Of a stretch of 64,000 nt of DNA, positions 56,464 through 64,000 are shown piece after piece. Position 1 is the first letter of the stretch. Each line of letters begins with the position of its first letter. Position numbers and translations under genes: made by a program. This DNA is from a virus. Location of the stretch: positions 34,651 through 98,650 of the IMG/VR virus record IMGVR_UViG_3300035113_000077, one strand, 5' to 3'. The notes under the pieces are model-generated. The model was not told the DNA's origin. It did not search any database and saw only the letters and a list, made by a program, of their open reading frames with translations.

Positions 56464-56766
56464 TCAAATAATAAGTTTTTTATTCGGTAAAAGCAATCCT
56501 GACCCTTGTTCTTGTGTCTTCATAGAGAAGATGCCGAAGCTCTTAACAACTACTTCCTTCATAACGAATTGATGTGGAGTTCCACATCCAGTACAACACT
56601 GAGGATTTTCGTGAATGAATATTGCCATTGAATAAGTTGCTTGATTATTTATTTCCATTCTTGGCATTATAAATGCATTCTTTGTCCCACACTTTTTGCA
56701 TTCAAAGTCAATTGAATTTCCAGTTTCACCAACATCAATAAAATTCTGTTCACCATTTCCACTCAT
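56464..56766 (-). CDS. zinc-ribbon protein
   Basis: A 100-residue protein with CKKCGTKNAF near residue 24 and QCCTGCGTPHQF near 57, a split zinc ribbon. ATG 56766 overlaps the stop of queE (ATGA), with GGGGTG seven bases upstream. Unrecognised; it is in the 7-deazaguanine region. Confidence 0.72.
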   Translation of the reverse strand: MSGNGEQNFIDVGETGNSIDFECKKCGTKNAFIMPRMEINNQATYSMAIFIHENPQCCTGCGTPHQFVMKEVVVKSFGIFSMKTQEQGSGLLLPNKKLII

Positions 56767-57491
56767 CGCACACCCCAAATTTTCTGTGATTGTTGAGTAA
56801 TTCTCCAAGTTGGATGTCTCTCAGCTATTTCTTTGCATTTATCCATATTTGATTTATCTAAAAAATCAATTCCATTGATTGAAGATAGCCAAATGATACA
56901 ATCATCTTTTGCAAAACTAACTAGTGCTTCTGCTTTTTGTTCATCAAATTTATCATCAACTAGAAGTTTTATTTCATTTGCTAGCATAGCCATTTTCATT
57001 TTACAGTTAAATTTTGGGCTAACTGTAAACCAAAGATTATAATGACCATGAGTGAATCTAGGAATTTTTGTTCCACTAGTTTCAATATGTATCTTTGCTA
57101 TGATTTTACTTTTATATAATAAATCAAAAAATTCTTCTAAATCATGAATTAAAGGTTCTCCACCAGTTATACAAATATGTTCTACACCTACTGGGATTCT
57201 TTTTATAATTTCTTCTGCTGTTAATCTTTCTTTAACTCTAAAATCAGTATCACATAAAAACTTACGACCATCCCATGATGTGCACTCTTCTTGCCAGATA
57301 GGGATGTTTCCATATTCTTCAGTATCTTTACCAGTACTTTCAGATATAAAAGAATCTTTTACTTTATCAATTGGTTTACCAACATTACATCCAGCAAATC
57401 TAACGAAACACATTCTGACGCCAGAAAATAATCCTTCGCCTTGCCAACTAGTAAATATTTCACTTATTGGATATTTCTTTTCTTCACTCAT
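56763..57491 (-). CDS. queE: QueE 7-carboxy-7-deazaguanine synthase (radical SAM)
   Basis: This 242-residue protein fits QueE, which converts 6-carboxytetrahydropterin to 7-carboxy-7-deazaguanine. It has EIFTSWQGEGLFSGVRMCFVRFAGCN (residues 11-36), a stretch ending CTSWDGRKFLCDTDF, and ICITGGEPLIHDLEEF with the radical-SAM GGEP. Cys35, Cys70 and Cys80 are the likely iron-sulphur ligands but their spacing is unusual. The C-terminus (TVSPKFNC... NEIKLLVDD) fits QueE. ATG 57491 follows GGAAGGA by eight bases. It overlaps the zinc-ribbon gene by four. Confidence 0.88.
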   Translation of the reverse strand: MSEEKKYPISEIFTSWQGEGLFSGVRMCFVRFAGCNVGKPIDKVKDSFISESTGKDTEEYGNIPIWQEECTSWDGRKFLCDTDFRVKERLTAEEIIKRIPVGVEHICITGGEPLIHDLEEFFDLLYKSKIIAKIHIETSGTKIPRFTHGHYNLWFTVSPKFNCKMKMAMLANEIKLLVDDKFDEQKAEALVSFAKDDCIIWLSSINGIDFLDKSNMDKCKEIAERHPTWRITQQSQKIWGVR

Positions 57492-57492
57492 C

Positions 57493-57936
57493 TTATTTAT
57501 CCTTCCTCTTTTGAAATATTGGTTCCCTAAGTTTTCGTCTAGCAACTTTCTTTGATGACTCATTGTCAGCCGTCGGATAGACAACTTTTTCTTGATCTAT
57601 TTCTTCTACTCTATTCTTTCCAAAGCCCAAAGCAGTAACGGTATTGACTATCATATCTAATAGATTGAATTTCTTCTTTGGCTTAGCCATTTGCTCAATA
57701 GTCATATTCGCATCTGGCGATCCAAATATCTCTCTAAGTAATTCTTCCTGTGGATTAAGTACTTCCGGTCTAGGTAATCCTTGTTCGCACCAGTAACATA
57801 TTGCCGATGAATATCCATTATAAGAAGTCTTACAAATGAAGTATCCACATCTCCGGCAGTGTATATTGACGGATCCATCTAGATTTCTTATTCTAATTCT
57901 TGATGGATCAGTTTCTGGCGAATCCCTAAAGGGCAC
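57493..57936 (-). CDS. zinc-site protein
   Basis: A 147-residue protein with CRRCGYFICKTSYNG and ICYWCEQGL (zinc knuckle pairs), then an Asp/Glu/Lys-rich C-terminus. Unrecognised. Its start overlaps the GT9-like gene by 11 bases, and its stop lies just before queE. Confidence 0.7.
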   Translation of the reverse strand: MPFRDSPETDPSRIRIRNLDGSVNIHCRRCGYFICKTSYNGYSSAICYWCEQGLPRPEVLNPQEELLREIFGSPDANMTIEQMAKPKKKFNLLDMIVNTVTALGFGKNRVEEIDQEKVVYPTADNESSKKVARRKLREPIFQKRKDK

Positions 57937-58600
57937 TTAGCATCCTCTCCAGTACTCGATATACAATGTGTAAATTACTATCAAATGATTCTATACCTTC
58001 ACCACAAAGCATACTATATCTAAGGTTTGAATGCTTCGATAAAAATTCTTTTGGGTATTCATTTAAATTATACAGTTCTAATACAGCTTTATTTTCACAA
58101 GCAGCTAAATACGTTGCTACTGATCTAGTGCCACAAAGAATTTTAGCAGAATCAAAAGTTGATGTAGTAACATTTACTTTAGTCTTAATACTATCAATAA
58201 ATTCAAATGCTTTACTGCTCCAAGGAATTATGCACAGATCATATTTTATTTCTTTACTAGGAATTGCAACTAATTCATTTACTTGTTCTAATCCGATCAT
58301 GGCCCCAAAGCAATTAGCAGCATGTCTATGATTGCTTCTCCCCATGTCAATTGCACTTTCATCATCTAAATCCATTACTAAATCAAATTTCACTTCAGCA
58401 AAATCTTCAAGCTTATTTGATATAAATACCATTGAAGGAATAATTAAGTTCGTTAGCCAGTTCTCTTCCATCAACATGAACGTTTGAAATGGCAATTTCA
58501 TTCTACGAAGCTTATTTTCGTAAGTAGAAACTGCTGCCCACGCTGCTACTAGAAGTTCTTCACCTTTAGGCATCTTGAATAATATGTTATATGTTCTCAT
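57926..58600 (-). CDS. GT9-like glycosyltransferase-related protein
   Basis: A 224-residue protein whose N-terminal part resembles GT9 enzymes (RTYNILFKMPKGEELLVAAW; KFDLVMDLDDESAIDMGRSN with a HAANCFGAMIGLE stretch). The C-terminus (AKILCGTRSVATYLAACENKAV) is like the donor-site region. It is shorter than the full GT-B fold of 300 residues or more. It shares its first bases with the next gene (ATGA/TGA overlap). The donor and acceptor are unknown. Confidence 0.6.
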   Translation of the reverse strand: MRTYNILFKMPKGEELLVAAWAAVSTYENKLRRMKLPFQTFMLMEENWLTNLIIPSMVFISNKLEDFAEVKFDLVMDLDDESAIDMGRSNHRHAANCFGAMIGLEQVNELVAIPSKEIKYDLCIIPWSSKAFEFIDSIKTKVNVTTSTFDSAKILCGTRSVATYLAACENKAVLELYNLNEYPKEFLSKHSNLRYSMLCGEGIESFDSNLHIVYRVLERMLSAL

Positions 58601-58860
58601 CAGCTTATCACTGTTGAATCAAGAGGAACTTTAATTTTTTCATTGATACACATCGGACACCACTTATGAGGTTCGCCGGTTTCTTCATTTTTCATAAATT
58701 CTATTAAATGCTTAGCTCTAAACAACCCATGCTTAGGGCACTCGTACATCGGTTCTCTTGGACTAGACTTTACTTCTAACTTTGATTCTATAATCAAAAA
58801 CAACAAATATAGTAGCGCCGATCCAATAAAGCATAAAACAATTATCAATTCAATATGCAT
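58600..58860 (-). CDS. membrane-anchored zinc-site protein
   Basis: An 86-residue protein with an N-terminal membrane helix (MHIELIIVLCFIGSALLYLL) and a cytoplasmic-type zinc site (ECPKHGLFRAKHL ... WCPMCINEK). Unrecognised. It lies between the two glycosyltransferase genes. Confidence 0.7.
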   Translation of the reverse strand: MHIELIIVLCFIGSALLYLLFLIIESKLEVKSSPREPMYECPKHGLFRAKHLIEFMKNEETGEPHKWCPMCINEKIKVPLDSTVIS

Positions 58861-58864
58861 ATCG

Positions 58865-59884
58865 TTACCCTAAAGCAGTTTTGAAAGCTTCATGCCACGC
58901 AACAATTCTTTTCTTCATATTGTAGTTTTCCATTACTACATTGTACATTTTATTTCCATAGTATAGTCTTTGGTCTTCATTTGTACTCAATTCAAACAAC
59001 TTAGTTTTCCAATCTTTCTCTGTTTCACAGAGCAACCACTTTAAATCATTATCTAATGAAGTAAATTCCAAATATGGTTGCACAGGTGAAGCTAAACATG
59101 GAGTTCTTATGGCACCCATTTCAACCATTTTTAATGCTGACTTACTTCTATTGAATCTATTATTCTCTAAGGGTGCAACTCCGATGTCCCAGTTCCATGT
59201 GGATAGTCTAGCAAAATACTCTTTCACTGGAACCCACGAATGTACTAGTACTCGATTATGATGTAATAAACTTTCACCCGGTGGAACCATTCCAATCCAG
59301 TGCAAGTGAACTTTAGGAACATTTTGTACTACATTAGCAAGCGTATTATGACCCATCTGTTCTAAATCTTTTAAGTGAGTATCTGACCCTGCCCATCCAA
59401 TAACAACTCTATCTTTATTCTTTGGTAGAATTGACTGTTTCAATAATGCAGGATCAATAGCATTAGGAATTGCAACAATTGGAATTCTAGTTCCTATCTT
59501 TTGTTCAACAACTGATTTCAATCTAGTAGTAGAACAAGTAATTATATCACATGTAGAAGCACACGTCATAAATCCACGTTCAAAGTCTTTTATTACTTTA
59601 AGATGATTTTTAGCTGGATTCGAAGCTTGTACACTCCACATGTCGTCGTCCAAATCAAAGCAAATTTTTATTCCAATCTGTTTCATTGCCATTAACGTTT
59701 CATAGTTTTTATCTGATGCTAATCTTTGAACTACTCCTAGTTCACAATCAGAAAAACTCTTATATGAAACTAGTCCCTTTTCATCTGGCATTATATACTT
59801 AGAATTTGGAGTTCGCAAATAAGGTAGCCACATTCTAAAGAATGCGCATCCATCTTCACTAGCTGGAAGAAATGCGACTCTCAT
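58865..59884 (-). CDS. GT4-type glycosyltransferase
   Basis: A 339-residue GT-B enzyme. The C-terminal half shows DRVVIGWAGSDTHLKDL near residue 160, then VHLHWIGMVPPG, LSTWNWDIGVAPLENNRFNRSKSALKMVEMGA (donor-site E) and the helical tail typical of GT4. The N-terminal half has FLPASEDGCAFFRMWLP and CFDLDDDMW. It may modify DNA bases, virion or host glycan; neighbours are QueD and QueE. It overlaps queD by four bases (ATGA). Confidence 0.78.
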   Translation of the reverse strand: MRVAFLPASEDGCAFFRMWLPYLRTPNSKYIMPDEKGLVSYKSFSDCELGVVQRLASDKNYETLMAMKQIGIKICFDLDDDMWSVQASNPAKNHLKVIKDFERGFMTCASTCDIITCSTTRLKSVVEQKIGTRIPIVAIPNAIDPALLKQSILPKNKDRVVIGWAGSDTHLKDLEQMGHNTLANVVQNVPKVHLHWIGMVPPGESLLHHNRVLVHSWVPVKEYFARLSTWNWDIGVAPLENNRFNRSKSALKMVEMGAIRTPCLASPVQPYLEFTSLDNDLKWLLCETEKDWKTKLFELSTNEDQRLYYGNKMYNVVMENYNMKKRIVAWHEAFKTALG

Positions 59885-60384
59885 TTTAGTTTCCTATTAT
59901 AATCAGCCCAACAGTTTGGGGTTTCATATACTCGTACATTTGTTAACTCTAAACCTTTTTCTTTAATTGAAGAACTAAGTAGTGCAAAAAAGTACCTAGC
60001 TAAATTTTCAGCTGTAGGGATAAAATTCATAATAATTAACTTGCCCATTAAATCATCGTGCATAACAAAGCTATTTAGTGTTTTATCAGATGTGTTACTA
60101 AGTACTATACCACTAGTTGTTAATTTTCTTGGTAAAGCAATATCTTTTACCCATAACATCATTCCATGATCATGAATACCATGAATGTCGTGCATCATTA
60201 ATTCTTTTAAAAATCCAAAGTCTACAACCATACCTTCTTCAGAACTTCCTTCTTCAACACATATTTCTCCACTAACTGTAGCTTGTATTTTGTAGCGATG
60301 CCCGTGAAAACTACGACAAGCACTTTTATGATTTGGGATTCTATGACCTGCATCAATTTCAATTTCTCTAGTTATTTCTTGCAT
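59881..60384 (-). CDS. queD: QueD 6-carboxy-5,6,7,8-tetrahydropterin synthase
   Basis: A 167-residue protein with the QueD/PTPS zinc-site and catalytic motif: IDAGHRIPN (His14), SACRSFHGHRY (Cys23, His27, His29), then GMVVDFGFLKELM, DHGMMLW, PTAENLARYFFALL and VYETPNCWADY with the Glu. It makes the pterin intermediate of preQ0 from dihydroneopterin triphosphate. Start ATG 60384 follows GGAG by five bases; a longer upstream frame lies in ruvC. Its GTP cyclohydrolase partner (FolE) is not in this window. Confidence 0.92.
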   Translation of the reverse strand: MQEITREIEIDAGHRIPNHKSACRSFHGHRYKIQATVSGEICVEEGSSEEGMVVDFGFLKELMMHDIHGIHDHGMMLWVKDIALPRKLTTSGIVLSNTSDKTLNSFVMHDDLMGKLIIMNFIPTAENLARYFFALLSSSIKEKGLELTNVRVYETPNCWADYNRKLK

Positions 60385-60871
60385 TTTGTCTCCGTCCGTA
60401 TTCAGCAATAAGAAGTGCATCGGCCCGACCATCATGTTTCTTTAATCTAAAGTACTTCTTTGATCTAGGAAATAATTTCTTAGCTCTTTTTATATTTGAT
60501 GCTTTCTTATTTTCTCTTTTCTTTTTGCCAAAATAAAATCTGGTCCAAGAGATCATTGGTACTAGTTCATATTCTAATCCTAACCCTACAAGGATTCCTT
60601 CCCACAATCCTTTACTTCTTCCAAGTAAGAAGTTAGATACTTTACTTCCTAGAAAAGGATGAACACCTTCAATGAATATTTTTGTTTTCCTCTTTGTTAA
60701 TTGCTTCAATAGCTTTCTACATTTTCTTAAGTCATAATCTTTTGTTTGCTTCTTTTTTCTTGAATATGTTTTTCTAATCTTTGTAGGAGTATCATATATG
60801 TGTGCTCTACCTTTTGAATCTATTAGAGCTACAGCTCCAGATATGCCGGGATCTATACCGATTGATCTCAT
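60368..60871 (-). CDS. RuvC-like Holliday junction resolvase
   Basis: A 167-residue protein with the RNase-H-fold acidic residues of RuvC: SIGIDPGISGAVAL (Asp7), IFIEGVHPF (Glu68), and HDGRADALLIAEYG (Asp147 and Asp151) near the C-terminus. The Arg/Lys-rich middle fits DNA binding. Such enzymes cut branched DNA before packaging. It overlaps the downstream queD gene by 17 bases and the upstream gene by four. Confidence 0.88.
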   Translation of the reverse strand: MRSIGIDPGISGAVALIDSKGRAHIYDTPTKIRKTYSRKKKQTKDYDLRKCRKLLKQLTKRKTKIFIEGVHPFLGSKVSNFLLGRSKGLWEGILVGLGLEYELVPMISWTRFYFGKKKRENKKASNIKRAKKLFPRSKKYFRLKKHDGRADALLIAEYGRRQNARNN

Positions 60872-61104
60872 TTTGTTTTATCTTTAATCATTTGATATAT
60901 CCTAGGGCTAACCATAAATGAGTTATCGGCTAATTTATAAATTTCATCTTCACAACTAATATGTGTAAAATTCTTCCGTTGTTTCGACCATTTCTTTCTA
61001 ATTCTTTTCTTTTTTGATTTAGGAAATTTAACTTGAACAAGTTTCATTGTAGGTAAATATGGGCTAACATAAACTTTACTTACAGCACTAATTAGTGTTT
61101 CCAT
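60868..61104 (-). CDS. small basic protein, leaderless candidate
   Basis: A 78-residue, Lys-rich protein (KLVQVKFPKSKKKRIRKKWS). Unrecognised. ATG 61104 has no ribosome-binding site, but TCTGTATAAT ends five bases before it, so its mRNA may be leaderless. It overlaps ruvC by four bases. Confidence 0.62.
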   Translation of the reverse strand: METLISAVSKVYVSPYLPTMKLVQVKFPKSKKKRIRKKWSKQRKNFTHISCEDEIYKLADNSFMVSPRIYQMIKDKTK

Positions 61105-61109
61105 ACTTA

Positions 61110-61119
61110 ATTATACAGA
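61110..61119 (-). promoter_or_regulatory. TCTGTATAAT motif, leaderless position
   Basis: Located five bases before ATG 61104, the same distance as at the SF2 helicase start. The upstream gene stops two bases before it. Confidence 0.55.
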
Positions 61120-61121
61120 TT

Positions 61122-61328
61122 CTAGTTTTGTACTTCTTTCACATATTTGTCATAGATTTTTTCAAAAGTAACTTGTTGGTTGCCAAAGAATTTAAACTTA
61201 TCTTCATATCTTTCTAGATTAGTTCTAATACTATCTAGAAATTTCGTTTCGAAGTCATTAAATTCAGTTTCAAAATCATCTAGATCATTAAGCATTTCAG
61301 CAACACGAACTGACTCAAGCTTTGCCAT
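61122..61328 (-). CDS. small acidic helical protein
   Basis: A 68-residue protein, Asp/Glu/Phe-rich with a repeated DDFETEFNDFETKF, probably a coiled coil. Stop codon is TAG. Unrecognised. It overlaps the upstream gene by 14 bases. Confidence 0.68.
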   Translation of the reverse strand: MAKLESVRVAEMLNDLDDFETEFNDFETKFLDSIRTNLERYEDKFKFFGNQQVTFEKIYDKYVKEVQN

Positions 61329-61743
61329 TGCTTATCACCTTTAAGTTCTTTTCTGGAACTTTAAATTTCTTTGTTGTTCCTACAATACAAACTTCATGCC
61401 TAATATGGCCTCTATTATTTGTATCTACATCAGTAGCCATAATAGTTACTTTTTCACCAGTAGGAATGTGTTGCATTATCATTCCACGTTTTATTTTACT
61501 GCTTAGCTTTTCTTTTTGTTTTCCCTTAGCTCTAATAATTGATTCCACTCGATCTGCTGGAATAGCTTTTTCAAGTATTTCTTTATCTCTATCTGATACT
61601 TGAGCATCACTGTAACTAGTTTGTGGATGACCTAATTGCTTTCCTTTGCTTTCAGCAATTTGAAATAGAGTTAAATTGCCGGAGCTAAAATTACGCCCCG
61701 GCAACTGTTTTTCTACAATTGTAACTTTTTCTTCTTTAGCCAT
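61315..61743 (-). CDS. hypothetical protein
   Basis: A 142-residue protein with a disordered start and a C-terminal beta-rich part (KRGMIMQHIPTGEKVTIMATDVD; HEVCIVGTTKKFKVPEKNL), perhaps an SH3-like barrel. Unrecognised. Confidence 0.7.
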   Translation of the reverse strand: MAKEEKVTIVEKQLPGRNFSSGNLTLFQIAESKGKQLGHPQTSYSDAQVSDRDKEILEKAIPADRVESIIRAKGKQKEKLSSKIKRGMIMQHIPTGEKVTIMATDVDTNNRGHIRHEVCIVGTTKKFKVPEKNLKVISNGKA

Positions 61744-61758
61744 TGTACATTACTTCCT

Positions 61759-61953
61759 TCAGAATGTTTTTGACAAACGCATTCCTTCAACTTGTCCAAG
61801 CGTAACTGGTGATCCTGTAACTTTCTGATATGCAGCAATAGCTGCTTCTACATCCTGAATTAGTTCTAGTGGAATGTCTGTTCCAAGTTTTAATTGAGAT
61901 AACAATGCTTCTAAACCAGCTAAGCCTAACTTAAGAGCTTCAATAATATCCAT
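61759..61953 (-). CDS. small helical protein beside lipoprotein
   Basis: A 64-residue Leu/Ala-rich protein (IEALKLGLAGLEALLSQLKL), amphipathic rather than a clear membrane helix. It begins directly after the lipoprotein stop. It may act with it. Unrecognised. Confidence 0.7.
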   Translation of the reverse strand: MDIIEALKLGLAGLEALLSQLKLGTDIPLELIQDVEAAIAAYQKVTGSPVTLGQVEGMRLSKTF

Positions 61954-62343
61954 TTATTTCACCAGTCCTTTCACATCATTAATTAATTGATTCAAATTTG
62001 CAAGAGCAGAATTAAGAGCATCAGCTTTAGAAGCAACAGGGGCACAAACAGTTTCTATTGGATCAGTAGGTTTAAATCCACAATATGTCTTAAGAGCTGT
62101 AATTGTTAAATTCTGAGCATCGACACTTTTATTTATTGTTACACAAGTTGTCTTTGATGGAGTAGCAGAGCACTCAGTTTGATATTGACTTTGTGCTTTA
62201 GAAATAAATCCAGTTGCTCCAGCAATTCCATCACGAGCACGTTGCTCGAGAGTTGTTGGTGTTCCCGTAGGAGTAGGGCCAGTTGATTTCTTACATCCAA
62301 ATAACCCAAGTACCATTAAACATACTACAATAGTTCTTTTCAT
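61954..62343 (-). CDS. lipoprotein
   Basis: A 129-residue predicted lipoprotein: signal MKRTIVVCLMVLGLFGC with Cys17 in the lipobox, then a Thr/Pro-rich linker and a helical domain with two disulphide-type Cys pairs. AAGGAG lies seven bases before ATG 62343. With the adjacent small protein it recalls an accessory envelope or lysis-linked pair, but no spanin motif is seen. Confidence 0.78.
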   Translation of the reverse strand: MKRTIVVCLMVLGLFGCKKSTGPTPTGTPTTLEQRARDGIAGATGFISKAQSQYQTECSATPSKTTCVTINKSVDAQNLTITALKTYCGFKPTDPIETVCAPVASKADALNSALANLNQLINDVKGLVK

Positions 62344-62354
62344 TATTTCTCCTT

Positions 62355-63077
62355 TTAATCATTTACTTCTTCAAGTCTTAGACTCATTACTTTACCCAAA
62401 TCATGCCCCCACGTTGCGCCGCCACGATGGCCCACCAAGGCTTTAAAACTACGAATTGTCAACCATCCCAAACTTTGTAACTTATATGAAATTTCATTAT
62501 CACTAAAAATATGAATGTTTCTTTGATTAGTTTCATCCAAATAAATCCCAGGCATTCCTCTTGATGCAGAAGCTTCATATAGAGCTTGCATATTCAAAAG
62601 CCAACAGTGTCCAGTACAGTACCCGGGGTTACCCGGGACACTAGGAGAAGTAATGTTTTGCCAGCGTCTAGGTTCTTCCATAGACATCTCTGAACCAACT
62701 AATCCAACATGAACTCCTAATTGAGCTTCAGCTTCATCTTTAACAGCAAATAATTCTTCTAACCATCCTTCTCCTAATTCTAAATCTACATTTAATGTTA
62801 CCACCCAAGAACTTCTAGCTAGTCTTAAGCCAAGATTATAGGCCCGGGTGAACCACCTCTGTTTCTGTGTTCTAATCAAATGTGAAGACTTGCTGAAAGC
62901 TGGATGATTGTCTACCATGTTTGAAATATGATTTCTACCTACTTCATCACTATTATCATCCACTGCAATAATTCTATAGTCTTTAGTATGCTGATGTAAA
63001 GTATCTAAGCATTTAGATAAACAGTCCTCTGCTGGATATTGTCTAGTTGATCTAATTGATAAAATAATATCTATCAC
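62355..63077 (-). CDS. GT2-family glycosyltransferase
   Basis: A 240-residue GT-A enzyme: VDIILSIRSTRQ-type start, YRIIAVDDNSDEVG near residue 35, RAYNLGLRLARSSWVVTLNVDLELGEGWLEELF (the DxD-type NVDLE), and GMPGIYLDETNQRNIHIFSDNEISYKLQSLGW near the end. The fold is a typical GT2 single domain. It overlaps queC by four bases (ATGA). The acceptor is unknown. Confidence 0.8.
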   Translation of the reverse strand: MIDIILSIRSTRQYPAEDCLSKCLDTLHQHTKDYRIIAVDDNSDEVGRNHISNMVDNHPAFSKSSHLIRTQKQRWFTRAYNLGLRLARSSWVVTLNVDLELGEGWLEELFAVKDEAEAQLGVHVGLVGSEMSMEEPRRWQNITSPSVPGNPGYCTGHCWLLNMQALYEASASRGMPGIYLDETNQRNIHIFSDNEISYKLQSLGWLTIRSFKALVGHRGGATWGHDLGKVMSLRLEEVND

Positions 63078-64000
63078 TTAATCATCCTCAATGCTTCTAA
63101 GTCTTCGATGCAACGTTTTTCGGAATAATGACTAAAATCTTTCTCATTCAAAGCTTTATTCAAATTGATATTGTACTTATCAATATATTCTTTGCACCCT
63201 ATCTTTGGGTGAATAGCATAGTCTTCAGATGTGTTCATTCCAAATGCTGAAATAAATGATAGATACTTGCGCAAACATGCTTGACACTTTCCACATTGAC
63301 TATGTTCTTTTGAAAAACAAGTTACTGTACTATATCTAATAATGTTTATATCATTTGTTTTAGCAAATTCTTTTAACCAACCGGCTTTAGTATGAGTAGA
63401 CAATGTATCTACATAAACTTCTTTCCCAGTTACTGCTTCATACCAATCTTGCCACTGCCCAATAAATTTCTTTGATTTATCCCCTTTATCTGATTCAAGT
63501 CCTTCACCATCTACTACTGAAAATATAACTACTCCATTGTCTTTAACACATTCAGCAGCAATAGTTAGAAACAAAAAGTTTCTACCTGGAATAATGTGTT
63601 TCCAGTTCTTATAAAGAGGAGTTTCAGAGTCTAAATTACCCAAATCTATATACCTATACTTTAATCCACAGGGTCTTAATTTATTTAAAGCCTCAATTTC
63701 TTTACTAGCATAATCTTGATTAATATCAATATATAGCCCTCTAGGTTTATCAGCTAAAAACCACGCTATCGTACTATCAGCCCCTCCAGATGTAAGACAT
63801 ATTTCATCTAACAATTGTTGACTATTCCAAGGTTTAACTTTTATATCAAAGCCTTCTGGTTTCTCTGGACAATCAATTGATGTTGATAGAACACTTTGCA
63901 ATAACTCTGGTTGTAACTGAGTATGAAAGTTAGTTCCACGTTTTAATGCTGCTATCACTTCAATTGCTGTCTGTACTACTACTGAATCTTTAATATCCAT
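63074..64000 (-). CDS. queC: QueC 7-cyano-7-deazaguanine synthase
   Basis: A 308-residue protein that would make preQ0 from 7-carboxy-7-deazaguanine and ammonia. It has the PP-loop CLTSGGADSTIAWFL (residues 68-82), later IPGRNFLFLTIAAEC, and the C-terminal zinc site TCFSKEHSQCGKCQACLRK (about 229-243). A 60-residue N-terminal region before the PP-loop is longer than in bacterial QueC. The ATG is the last codon of the window, so an upstream extension cannot be excluded. It pairs with QueD and QueE. Confidence 0.88.
   Translation of the reverse strand: MDIKDSVVVQTAIEVIAALKRGTNFHTQLQPELLQSVLSTSIDCPEKPEGFDIKVKPWNSQQLLDEICLTSGGADSTIAWFLADKPRGLYIDINQDYASKEIEALNKLRPCGLKYRYIDLGNLDSETPLYKNWKHIIPGRNFLFLTIAAECVKDNGVVIFSVVDGEGLESDKGDKSKKFIGQWQDWYEAVTGKEVYVDTLSTHTKAGWLKEFAKTNDINIIRYSTVTCFSKEHSQCGKCQACLRKYLSFISAFGMNTSEDYAIHPKIGCKEYIDKYNINLNKALNEKDFSHYSEKRCIEDLEALRMIK

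Noticed and set aside
61122-61124. TAG stop-codon recoding
   Set aside because: TAG is used as a normal stop here and at 50127, and no recognised gene is interrupted by in-frame TAG.

Overview
The window is 64 kb of an AT-rich tailed-phage genome, roughly one third G+C by eye. About 100 tightly packed genes all lie on the minus strand, so transcription runs from high to low coordinates. Many neighbours overlap by ATGA or TAATG. Virion genes (HK97-type capsid, portal, large terminase, tail tube, tail-assembly chaperone pair, tape measure, 2179-residue tail protein) indicate a long-tailed siphovirus-type particle. Three or four lipoproteins and two heptosyltransferase-like enzymes suggest a Gram-negative host, but no host is identified. 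No integrase, repressor or lysis gene is seen.

Layout in transcription order. 64.0-54.1 kb: QueC, GT2, GT4 and GT9-like glycosyltransferases, RuvC, QueD, QueE, a GroES-like co-chaperonin and large terminase. 54-48 kb: small genes under two related promoter/leader-peptide units, an HNH protein, an alanine-repeat protein and an FtsK-like translocase, with a dispersed motif encoding Lys-Leu-Ala-Ala. 48-38 kb: DNA ligase, GT9, basic chromatin-like proteins, one tRNA-Arg(UCU), a SLOG/DUF2493 protein and a SWIB protein, ended by a strong terminator. 38-14.5 kb: portal, protease with a nested scaffold, capsid, neck, tail tube, frameshifted chaperone, tape measure and giant tail protein. 14.5-0 kb: SF2 helicase, zinc-ribbon proteins, dCTP deaminase, replicative helicase, primase, 5'-3' exonuclease, a sigma-like factor, ThyX and a DpdA/TGT-like enzyme cut by the left edge.

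The genes suggest a lytic phage with its own replication set, nucleotide enzymes, packaging and virion. QueD, QueE and QueC would supply preQ0, and the TGT-like enzyme would insert a 7-deazaguanine base into DNA. A dispersed minus-strand motif TCTGTATAAT just upstream of five genes, with no sigma70 -35 box, could be the promoter class of the phage-encoded sigma-like factor; this is inference. Other notable features are a textbook -1 frameshift in the tail chaperone, three in-frame nested starts, a C-terminal Hint domain on the giant tail protein, three related HNH homing endonucleases, two G+C-rich islands, and the KLAA repeat family around the terminase.
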